Positions 56,137 to 64,000 of a DNA stretch of 64,000 nucleotides are shown piece after piece; the stretch's first letter is position 1, and each line of letters opens with the position of its first letter. Both the position numbers and the translations under genes were made by a program. The stretch comes from Isoetes taiwanensis (taxonomy: Eukaryota; Streptophyta; Lycopodiopsida; Isoetales; Isoetaceae), in NCBI GenBank assembly GCA_021234155.1, contig JAJEKV010000133.1:498001-562000 (forward strand), in the 5' to 3' direction. The notes below the pieces were generated by a model. The model worked only from the letters and a program-made list of their open reading frames with translations, searched no databases and was not told the DNA's origin.

Positions 56137-56541
56137 CGAAGATGGCATAAACGAGCATGAAGATGTCTTGGATCCCTCTCTTATCACTCCTCACATTTTT
56201 GCACATAACTGAGTCTTAGGAAAAAAGAAGTAAATTTTGAATGTGAATATGAAGATTTTATCTTCAATTTTGAAAATACTACTATTTCAGTTGTAAACTT
56301 CACTTCGATTTTTGGTTAAAATTTATGTTCTCTTAACTTAGAGGTTTGCTCTAAAAAGATAATTCAGGCAAATTATAATTGCTAAAAAAAGTGTTACTTT
56401 AACATAGTCAATTCTCTATTTTGAGGGGGTCAAAATACATTTTTATGCCTCCTTTTTTTACCACCTCATTTTAGCCATTTTTTGCAGAAAATAGGGAATC
56501 TTCAAGGAATATTCCTTTTGCTCCCATTTCAATGATTTGCT
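56137..56541 (+). other. 3' subterminal region of X
   Basis: AT-rich, noncoding. Close to the end are a palindrome AAGGAATATTCCTT (56,495-56,508) and two direct repeats of the type TTGCTCCCATTTCAA / TTGCTCCCGTTTCAA; the second runs into the right inverted repeat. Such subterminal repeats are typical transposase-binding sites. Confidence 0.6.
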
Positions 56542-56564
56542 CCCGTTTCAAATGCAATCTTGTT
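56542..56564 (-). repeat. Right terminal inverted repeat of X
   Basis: Exact reverse complement of the left end; followed by target duplication AGAG (56,565-56,568). Confidence 0.92.
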
Positions 56565-56568
56565 AGAG

Positions 56569-58052
56569 GAGTTTATGAGGTTGAGATTAAATGTTCCAAG
56601 GATAACAGAAAGACAAGCGGTGGATGGATACATAGAAGGGCTCAATAGCAACATCAAAAGGTTAGTGCGGGCAATTAACCTAGAGACAGTTGGGGAAGCC
56701 GAAGATAAGGCTTTGAGCTTGGAGGAAGCGCCAGTTACTCCAGGGCAGAAGCAGCTACCGTATAAAGGGAAGGCAGTGGGACAATATCAACCCACACAAG
56801 CTTCCTCTATGTCAGCAGGAGGCTAGTACCAAGGGAAGGGTCAAGGAAAATCTTATGGGGAGCGCAAGCCACAGGAAGGCTCAGGAGGCAAGTCAGTTAG
56901 ATTCCTTCTAGACAGCATCCCGAAAGAGAAAAGACAAGAATGTATAGAGAAGAAATTGTGCTTCAGGTGCTTCCAGCCGGGGCATCGCACGCACAACTAC
57001 CCCTTTATCATGCAGTCAGCATTAGCAGAGCTTATCGACTGGGAGTCACCGACGGAAGGGGATGACGAGGAAGATGACCAATAAGAACCCCAGGATTGCA
57101 TTGAAGGTGAATGTACAATCTGTGCTGCCATTGAGGCAGGAGAGATTAGGAATCAGCCTACAGTCATTTCAGCAGAGGGAGTTATAGATAGCAAGCCATA
57201 TGTCATTCTGATAGTCACAAGTAGTTCGCATAACTTTGCCTCTCCAAGATTAGCTTCTCTCATGAAAAACAAGATCTTGAAGTCCAAGCCTAAGCCAGTC
57301 AGCATGGCAAGCGGTGCTATCCGCCACACTAAGGGGAGGAGAATTAGTTTCGACATAGACCTTAGTGGAAGCAAATGGCCTATGGGCAGAAGTCATGGAC
57401 ATTGGGAAATATGACCTGATAGTAGGAATGGAGTTCTTGAGACTAGCCAAAGCTATGATAGACTGCGACAAAAATGAGATCTCTATGACGGCGCCAGACG
57501 GGAATCAATACATAGTAAAAGGTAAGAAAGTAACTTCAGCTATGCAGTATATCTCTATGAAGCAATTGAGGAAAAGTATAATAAAAATAGGGTGGATTAC
57601 ATCCTAAGGCTAGAAGTGGTTGAGAGCCAAGCTTGAATCAATTGCCTAGACCGGTAGCAAGGATCATAAAGGAGTTTCATGACGTGTTTTCGGATGAAAT
57701 CCGTCAGCTACCACCCTATAGGGGCGTGGAGTGTGAAATCACAGCAAGGCACCCTATAGGATGAGTACTCCAGAGCTGGTAGAGCTCAAGAAGCAATTAC
57801 AAGAACTGCTTGAGCTCGGGTTCATAAGAGCAAGCGTGTCTCCTTTTGGAGCACCCATCCTCTTCGTCAAGAAGAAAGACGGAAGTCTACGCATGTGCAT
57901 TGACTATCGTCAGTCAATAAGCAAACGATAAAGAACAAGTATGCACTGCCAAGAGCGGATGATCTAATGGACGAGCTCCAGGGAGCAAAGGTCGTCTCCA
58001 AAATTGACCTAAGGTCGGGTTATCATCAAATAAGGATAAAGGAGGAAGATAT
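56569..58052 (+). pseudogene. Gypsy A gag C-terminus, protease and start of reverse transcriptase
   Basis: Resumes gag with EFMRLRLNVPRITERQA and DGYIEGLNSNIKRLVRA. A zinc knuckle at about 56,959 reads CFRCFQPGHRTHNY, with the last cysteine changed to tyrosine. The protease active site near 57,210 reads VTSSSHNF where Gypsy elements have DTGASHNF, so the catalytic aspartate is lost. Then YDLIVGMEFL. Reverse transcriptase starts near 57,790 ([53 protein letters not shown]) with frameshifts and is split by the Copia element after KEEDI. Confidence 0.88.
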
Positions 58053-58645
58053 TGATAGCAATAAGATCTTTACATTAGTCAATCTTCTGATAGATCAAGA
58101 CACAATCTTATAATCCATTTATCAACTTGAACTTATGCATTTAAATCATAGCACTTAATCATTCTATAGTCACAATGCAATAATGACTATTAAGCTATTT
58201 CAATACAACTAACGAACCATTGCCAATAATCTACTGTTCATTACGTATTGACTATAACACTGTTCATCTGTTGACCGAATCCTAAACCAACTTACAATAC
58301 AATTCCTGCTTGGATTAATTGCGATCCGGCACTCAGTGATGCCGAATCTCTGTTATTCAATGCATATATTTACAATGGTCCGTCGGTTGAGCCAGACCGA
58401 ACGGATTCATGTATGGACTTGGCATGATTCTATTATGCCAGCCTCTCCTTCGAAATACTGAGTCAACCTGCTAAATATATAGGTTAAATTCGGTGCCTCA
58501 ATGTCTTCAGTAATTTAACCATTAACCTAGGTCATGAATTATTTAACCTAGGCTTAGGTCTTAGCAAACGATTCAAACTTAACCAATATGATGAACCTAG
58601 CTTGTTGATCTTCATAAACTAGAATTGGCATGAATAATTCCAACA
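58053..58645 (-). repeat. Copia 3' LTR
   Basis: 593 bp; on the plus strand starts TGATAGCAATAAG and ends ATAATTCCAACA. Nearly identical to 63,080-63,672. Confidence 0.97.
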
Positions 58646-58655
58646 TTCCCCCTTC
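58646..58655 (-). other. Polypurine tract of the Copia element
   Basis: GAAGGGGGAA on the minus strand, directly abutting the 3' LTR. Confidence 0.9.
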
Positions 58656-58749
58656 ATGCCTATTCTCTTGTATCGTCCATAACTGCATGAGATTATCTCT
58701 GATATATTAGACTTCTGTCTGTGCTGAATACTTCATTCTTCTGCCAGAC

Positions 58750-61700
58750 TTAGTGTTGAGATTGAGCCAATAATTCTTGAACACCCAGCATTGTCTTGAA
58801 CTTAGCAAACTTGATCTGTGATAAGGCCTTTGTTAATATGTCTGCCACCTGTTCTTCTGTGCTTATGTATTCTACAGATACATATCCTTTTGCCACAAGT
58901 TCCCTTATAAAATGCATATGTACTTCTATGTGTTTTATCCTCTGATGCAAAACAGGATTTCTGGTTATGGCTATGCAACTTGAGCTGTCAGATAATAAAA
59001 TAGTTGGTCCTGCTTGTGGTATTCCCAATTCACAAAGTAATCTTCTTGCCCATGTTATTTCCTTTCCTGCTAATGTTGTGGCTGCATATTCAGCCTCAGC
59101 AGTGGACATAGCTGTACTTGCTTGCTTTTTTGATTTCCAGCTGACTGAACCTCCTCCTAACAACAAGGTAAACCCTGATGTGGACTTCCTTTGATCTAAA
59201 TCTGAAGCCCAATCTGCATCACAGTAAGCTTTAAGATTTAGATCATTGTTTGAAAAACAGATGCCTTGCCTTTGAGTCCCCTTTAGATACCTCAGAATTC
59301 TTTTAGCTGCAATCCAATGGAGTTTTCCTGGGTTGTTTACATATCTACTGAGCAGACTAACTGAGAATGCAATGTCTGGCCTTGTGCAATTTGTAACATA
59401 CAATAAACAACCAATTAATTCTCTATATGGAGTGTTTTCCATTTCTGCAATTTCTTCCTCTGTCTTTGGTGACATATTTGCTGACAACTTATGTCCAGGG
59501 ACTAAAGGAGAATCAACTGGCTTGCAATTCTCCATTCCAGATCTGTTAAGCATGCCCTGAATATTTTCAGTTTGTGTGAGCATCATAATATTGCTACTTC
59601 TGTCCCTAGTAACTTCAATTCCCAAAAATCTTTTGAGTTCACCTAAATCAGTCATTTCGAATCTTGCTTTGAGCATGAGTTTGCATTCATTCAAGTATCC
59701 TGTCCCATTTGTTACCATAATACAATCATCAACATATAATGCAATGTAGCAAAAATTTGATTTGTCTTTCTTGACATATATATTTCCATCACTATCAAAT
59801 TTTCCAAAGCCATTTTCTTCCAAAAAACTATCCATGCAAGCATACCACTGTCTAGGGGACTGTTTTAGGCCATACACAGCCCTTTTTAATCTCCATACTC
59901 TATTTTCTCCCTGTTCATATCCAAGAGGCTGCCTCATGAATATTTCTTCATCCAATTTTGCATTTAAAAAAGCAGTGCTAACATCCATGTGATGGATTTC
60001 CAAATTGTTTGCATTTGCATAGGCCAAAAGCATCCTAACACTTGTCAATTTGACAATAGGAGAAAATGTTTCATCATAGTCTATCCCTTTCTTCTGTGAA
60101 TAGCCTCGAGCAACCATTCTTGCCTTATAAATGTGAGATTTTCCATCTATCCCTGGTTTCAGCTTGTAAATCCATTTACTATCAACAATGTTTTTTCCTT
60201 TTGGTATTTCAACAAGTTCAAAAGTTCCAGTCCTTTTAAAAGACGAAATCTCCTTTTCCATTGCATTTTTCCAGCATGTAGCATTCTTTGCATTTATAGC
60301 TTCCTCAAAGCTCGTTGGTACCTTTGGTTCAAGTATAGCCATAATAAGATTGATTTCTGTTTCCTCATCCAGCTCCTTTTGCAATCTTAGACTTTTCCCA
60401 TCCCTTTGTCTCCCATAATTTTCAAGATTCATTTCATTTCCTTCAAGCAATTTCTCTATTTCAGTTTTCCTTGTTCTTCTTTTTGTCAAATCTTCAAATT
60501 CATAATTTCCTGATGCCCTTAAATCATCCTTCTCTATGACTTCATTTTCAGCCATATTTTGCTGAGTCATGTTTCCTGTATTTGCCTTAGCTGGCATTTC
60601 ATCATTTTCATCATCTATTCCTGTCATAACAGGCTGATCCCTTACATCATTTGAATCATGACTTACCCTTGTACCATCTTTGCAATTCCTGTCTTTGTAA
60701 AGCCTAGTCTCAACAAATTTCACATCTCTGCTGGTTATAATTTTTCTTCTCTGAGGATCATAAAGATTGTAACCTTTAGACTGTGGATCATATCCTATTA
60801 GGTAGCATTCAAGTGATCTGTCATCTAACTTTTGTCTGGTTTCTTCAGGGATATGAGCAAAACTCAAACAACCATATGCTTTATATTTTTCAAAGTTAGG
60901 TTCTGAACCATACCATAATTCATCTGGTGCCTTCCCATTTGTACTTCTTGAAGGTAGTTTATTTTGAATCTCCACAGCTGTTTGGACTGCCTCCTCCCAT
61001 AGGAAATTTGGCAAACCTGTGTGCTTCAACATTGATCTAACAGAGTTAAGAATAGATCTATTTTTCCTTTCTGAGACACCATTTTGCTGAGGTGTATGTG
61101 CACAAGTAAGCTGCCTTCTTATTCCATTTGTAAAACAATAATTGTTGAACTTTCCAGAAACAAACTCACCTCCCCTATCTGTCCTAAGACATTTAAGCTT
61201 CTTACCTGTTTGCCTTTCGACCTCAGCTTGATAAGCTTTGAATGCTTCAAAAGCATGATCTTTATGCTTCAAAGTATAACACTTTGTTTTCCTGGAAAAG
61301 TCATCAGTAAAGGTGATAAAATATGTTTTTCCATGAATACTTCTAATGTTTAAAGGTCCACACAAATCACTGTGTACTAATTCATTTATTTCTTTTGCTC
61401 TCTTCCCTTTCTTTGTAAATGGCAGCCTACAATGTTTTCCCTTCAAGCATCCAGCACATATAAAAGTTTCATCTTCCTCATCTGTTGCATTGATCTGCCC
61501 TTTCTTTAGCATGTACTTCAGGTTATTTATATGGGTATGGCCTAATCTCTCGTGCCACAATCTCAAGCTTGGCATTGTAATTGCATTTATAGTATTTAAA
61601 TCATTATTTCTGAAACCATAAAGTTTTCCCACACGTTTGGCTAAGAATTTAATTTCATTTTCCATCAACACCTTACAATAATGCTTCTCAAAGTGTACTT

Positions 61701-63057
61701 GATATCCAAGATCCACTAATTGAGTGACTGAAATCAAATTCTTTACCAAGTTTGGAACACAAAGTACATTTTCTAGAATCACTGGTTTTCCTTCTAAGTC
61801 AAATAATTCTAATAGGCCAGCATGCTCCACTTTCTGTAAATTCCCATCTCCCATTTGCACAAAACTAGAGTTCTTGCTGATTTTTCCTTTTAGCTTAGTG
61901 GATGACTTGATCACGCTTCTCTCAGCTCCACTATCTAATACATAAAGATCATCATTCCTTAGTTTTGAGTCATAACTAACAGATAATGCTTTAGGACATC
62001 TTACCTCAGCATCTTCATCTTGAATTTCCTCTTCTTCCTCTGTTTTCTCAGCAGCCAAATTTACTGTTGCAGATTTTCCTCTTCCCCTTGAATTATAATT
62101 TCTGCCACCTCGAGTTCCTCCTTTGCCATTAGAGTTCTTCCCCCTGCCAGCATTAGTTTTGAAACTATTTCTATTGTCCTTAGGGCTAGGACAATTATTT
62201 GCCATATGGCCAAAACCTTGGCAATTGAAACATTTGTTCCTCTTGTTCAATTTTGGACAATTTGCTTTAAGGTGCCCATAGGCATCACAATTAAAACAAG
62301 GCCCAATTCTATCTTTACCACTTGAAGCAAATAATATTTCACTTTGTTCTTCATCATCATTAAGTACTTCATGCTGTTCTAACTCTGTTTTTATCATTTT
62401 TTCAGCTTCCTCTCTACTCTTAGCTATGTTTCTAACTAAGGTAGCAAGCTGTCTATGTTTTGAAAATACCTTTGCAATGGAGTTTATTTGAAACTCCTTT
62501 GATATGGGAACTCCAGCTGCTTCCATATCTGCAAGAATGTTGTCAATCTTCTCAAACACGTCTTTCACATCATCCTTATCAGTAAACCTCAAATCTCTGA
62601 GCTCCTTGTCCAAGACATCTAGCTGAGAAGAGGTTTTAACTTGATAAGTCTGCAACATATAAGTCCACATCTCCTTAGGAGACATGCCTCTCATTTTCAG
62701 CAAAATACTAGAGCTTATTTTGCTCTTAATCACTGCCCTTGCCTCCAGTTCTTTGGCTCTTCTTTCAGCATCCAGAACTGAACTTCTTACCTCTGGGGAG
62801 CTCGATCCTCCAGCCCCTCCATTCACACTTCCTTCTCTAGTTGTAGGGCTATTGTTTGAACTTGATGCAGCAGCAGCAGTTGCATAAGTTCTTCCTCTGT
62901 TGGAGACTTCCACAGTTTGAACTTGTCCTTCAACAAAATCCCACAACCCTTCAACATTCAGAACTTCTTCTACCTTTTCTTTCCATACTTGAAAACCAGC
63001 ACCTCCTTTATATACCTCAATTGCACTTAGCAATGAGGCTCCTAATCTGCTTGCCAT
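58750..63057 (-). CDS. Copia gag-pol polyprotein, intact, 1,435 residues
   Basis: One open frame starting MASRLGAS 22 bases after the LTR end. Domains in order: Copia gag with two zinc knuckles (CFNCDAYGHLKANC and CFNCQGFGHMANNC, around residues 255-290); aspartic protease YVLDSGAERSVI (about 370); GAG-pre-integrase LWHERLGHTHINN with CAGCLKGKHC; integrase with catalytic D, D, E in VHSDLCGP, LRTDRGGEF and NGVSERKNRS; reverse transcriptase with MDVSTAFLNA and the YVDD box (YVDDCIMV); RNase H with YCDADWA, STAEAEYAA and ADILTKAL near the end. All catalytic motifs are conserved. Gag and pol are in one frame, so no frameshift is needed, as in most plant Copia elements. Presumably expressed from the LTR at 63,080-63,672. 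Confidence 0.97.
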   Translation of the reverse strand: MASRLGASLLSAIEVYKGGAGFQVWKEKVEEVLNVEGLWDFVEGQVQTVEVSNRGRTYATAAAASSSNNSPTTREGSVNGGAGGSSSPEVRSSVLDAERRAKELEARAVIKSKISSSILLKMRGMSPKEMWTYMLQTYQVKTSSQLDVLDKELRDLRFTDKDDVKDVFEKIDNILADMEAAGVPISKEFQINSIAKVFSKHRQLATLVRNIAKSREEAEKMIKTELEQHEVLNDDEEQSEILFASSGKDRIGPCFNCDAYGHLKANCPKLNKRNKCFNCQGFGHMANNCPSPKDNRNSFKTNAGRGKNSNGKGGTRGGRNYNSRGRGKSATVNLAAEKTEEEEEIQDEDAEVRCPKALSVSYDSKLRNDDLYVLDSGAERSVIKSSTKLKGKISKNSSFVQMGDGNLQKVEHAGLLELFDLEGKPVILENVLCVPNLVKNLISVTQLVDLGYQVHFEKHYCKVLMENEIKFLAKRVGKLYGFRNNDLNTINAITMPSLRLWHERLGHTHINNLKYMLKKGQINATDEEDETFICAGCLKGKHCRLPFTKKGKRAKEINELVHSDLCGPLNIRSIHGKTYFITFTDDFSRKTKCYTLKHKDHAFEAFKAYQAEVERQTGKKLKCLRTDRGGEFVSGKFNNYCFTNGIRRQLTCAHTPQQNGVSERKNRSILNSVRSMLKHTGLPNFLWEEAVQTAVEIQNKLPSRSTNGKAPDELWYGSEPNFEKYKAYGCLSFAHIPEETRQKLDDRSLECYLIGYDPQSKGYNLYDPQRRKIITSRDVKFVETRLYKDRNCKDGTRVSHDSNDVRDQPVMTGIDDENDEMPAKANTGNMTQQNMAENEVIEKDDLRASGNYEFEDLTKRRTRKTEIEKLLEGNEMNLENYGRQRDGKSLRLQKELDEETEINLIMAILEPKVPTSFEEAINAKNATCWKNAMEKEISSFKRTGTFELVEIPKGKNIVDSKWIYKLKPGIDGKSHIYKARMVARGYSQKKGIDYDETFSPIVKLTSVRMLLAYANANNLEIHHMDVSTAFLNAKLDEEIFMRQPLGYEQGENRVWRLKRAVYGLKQSPRQWYACMDSFLEENGFGKFDSDGNIYVKKDKSNFCYIALYVDDCIMVTNGTGYLNECKLMLKARFEMTDLGELKRFLGIEVTRDRSSNIMMLTQTENIQGMLNRSGMENCKPVDSPLVPGHKLSANMSPKTEEEIAEMENTPYRELIGCLLYVTNCTRPDIAFSVSLLSRYVNNPGKLHWIAAKRILRYLKGTQRQGICFSNNDLNLKAYCDADWASDLDQRKSTSGFTLLLGGGSVSWKSKKQASTAMSTAEAEYAATTLAGKEITWARRLLCELGIPQAGPTILLSDSSSCIAITRNPVLHQRIKHIEVHMHFIRELVAKGYVSVEYISTEEQVADILTKALSQIKFAKFKTMLGVQELLAQSQH

Positions 63058-63065
63058 TATTGCCT

Positions 63066-63077
63066 GCTCTGATACCA
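63066..63077 (-). other. Primer-binding site of the Copia element
   Basis: TGGTATCAGAGC on the minus strand, two bases after the 5' LTR; complementary to initiator methionine tRNA. Confidence 0.95.
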
Positions 63078-63079
63078 GA

Positions 63080-63672
63080 TGATAGCAATAAGATCTTTAC
63101 ATTAGTCAATCTTCTGATAGATCAAGACACAATCTTATAATCCATTTATCAACTTGAACTTATGCATCTAAATCATAGCACTTAATCATTCTATAGTCAC
63201 AATGCAATAATGACTATTAAGCTATTTCAATACAACTAACGAACCATTGCCAATAATCTACTGTTCATTACGTATTGACCATAACACTGTTCATCTGTTG
63301 ACCGAATCCTAAACCAACTTACAATACAATTCATGCTTGGATTAATTGCGATCCGGCACTCAGTGATGCCGAATCTCTGTTATTCAATGCATATATTTAC
63401 AATGGTCCGTCGGTTGAGCCAGACCGAACGGATTCATGTATGGACTTGGCATGATTTCATTATGCCAGCCTCTCCTTCGAAATACTGAGTCAACCTGCTA
63501 AATATATAGGTTAAATTCGGTGCCTCAATGTCTTCAGTAATTTAACCATTAACCTAGGTCATGAATTATTTAACCTAGGCTTAGGTCTTAGCAAACGATT
63601 CAAACTTAACCAATATGATGAACCTAGCTTGTTGATCTTCATAAACTAGAATTGGCATGAATAATTCCAACA
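63080..63672 (-). repeat. Copia 5' LTR
   Basis: 593 bp; upstream LTR for the polyprotein, so it holds the promoter. Flanked by GATAT at 63,673-63,677. Confidence 0.97.
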
Positions 63673-63677
63673 GATAT

Positions 63678-64000
63678 CCATAAAACTGCTTTCAGAACGC
63701 GGTATGGCCATTATGCGTTCACGTTGATGCCTTTTGGCTTATCGAATGCGCCAGCAACATGTATGCACTTGATAAACGACATCTTCAGGGAATTTCTAGA
63801 CGAATTTTTCATCGTTTTCTTTAATGACATCCTAATCTATAGTAAGTCTTGCACTTGAGTAGAGTGTTAGAGAAGCTAAGACATCATCGATTATATGGAA
63901 AACTCTCAAAGTGCCACTTTGCAACAGGCAGGGTAGAATACTTAGGACATGTAGTCTTAGGTGAAGGAATCTCAACAGATCCGATGAAGATAGAAGCCAT
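63678..64000 (+). pseudogene. Gypsy A reverse transcriptase, continued to the window edge
   Basis: Continues with [36 protein letters not shown] and the catalytic box as [10 protein letters not shown], where the family has YLDD or FIDD; the first aspartate is changed to asparagine, so the enzyme would be dead. A stop follows SKSCT, then in another frame KCHFATGRVEYLGHVV. The element runs past the end of the window. Confidence 0.9.

Larger units (their letters stand above)
23094..56564. mobile_element. Large DNA transposon X (with nested insertions), TIR plus 4-bp duplication
   Basis: The ends are perfect 23-bp inverted repeats (23,094-23,116 and 56,542-56,564) starting AACAAGATTGCATTTG, flanked by AGAG on both sides (23,090-23,093 and 56,565-56,568). 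Excision of X and one AGAG restores the gag frame of Gypsy A. Its own DNA is split by transposon Y and Gypsy B; without them X is about 6.3 kb. It carries two divergent genes: a minus-strand gene with introns (23.1-25.2 kb) and a plus-strand DUF7869-like gene (25.87-27.18, 39.00-39.02 and 54.35-56.14 kb). Four-bp target duplications are reported for the Sola superfamily, so a Sola-like element is one candidate, but I cannot confirm this. Both genes now carry frameshifts. Confidence 0.88.
58053..63672 (-). mobile_element. Full-length Ty1/Copia retrotransposon
   Basis: 5,620 bp, with 593-bp LTRs at both ends, a GATAT target duplication (58,048-58,052 and 63,673-63,677), a methionine-tRNA primer site, a purine tract and one uninterrupted polyprotein frame. 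It lies inside the reverse transcriptase of Gypsy A in opposite orientation. The two LTRs differ at only about five positions by eye, so it is the youngest dated insertion of the stack and could still be mobile. Confidence 0.97.

Overview
The window is plant nuclear DNA, most likely from a large, repeat-rich seed-free vascular plant; a fern is my best guess. The support is decayed host genes of land-plant type with plant-style introns: a DYW-class PPR gene, a cellulose synthase relic and a plastid-lipase-like relic. The rest is mainly retrotransposons primed by initiator methionine tRNA, Helitrons and large DNA transposons. I see no intact host gene. The only long uninterrupted coding sequence is the polyprotein of a young Ty1/Copia element.

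Positions 1 to about 18,600 are gene-poor, AT-rich DNA with gene relics. These are a lipase-like fragment (4.08-4.49 kb), a cellulose synthase pseudogene (5.49-6.34 kb), two Helitron 3' ends (7.7 and 8.7 kb), a PPR scrap (9.6 kb), a PPR-DYW pseudogene (10.3-12.7 kb) split by a solo LTR, and an LRR relic (13.3-13.8 kb).

Positions about 18.6 to 64 kb are one nested stack of mobile elements, and most boundaries can be read exactly. The outermost layer is Ty3/Gypsy element A (gag from 19.4 kb, pol running off the end at 64 kb). Its gag is split by DNA transposon X (23,094-56,564), with 23-bp terminal inverted repeats and a 4-bp AGAG target duplication. X carries two divergent genes: a DUF7869-like putative transposase and an intron-containing gene with a possible ParB-like segment. 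They are separated by an array of 32-bp palindromes. The transposase gene of X is split by a second transposon, Y (27,182-38,998), with 28-bp inverted repeats and an ATAT duplication; Y itself holds a LINE. A few bases further on X is split again by Gypsy element B (39,022-54,344), with 1.5-kb LTRs and a TCACT duplication. Gypsy B holds a Helitron (44,301-47,830) whose empty site survives in a duplicated segment of the same element. Gypsy A pol is split by the Copia element (58,053-63,672) with a GATAT duplication.

The most unusual content is inside Gypsy B. Almost all of its pol is missing. In its place, around gag, lie two copies of an open reading frame that starts with the canonical histone H3 tail (MARTKQTARK, seen in copy A) and ends with an H3/CENH3-like histone fold (seen in copy B), with a long charged linker between. 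Next to one copy is a captured, intron-containing HAD (NIF/FCP1-type) phosphatase gene fragment, followed by the chromodomain end of an integrase. Each coding unit of B is preceded by a pair of 63-nt hairpins. All family names come from reading motifs by eye; no database search was possible.
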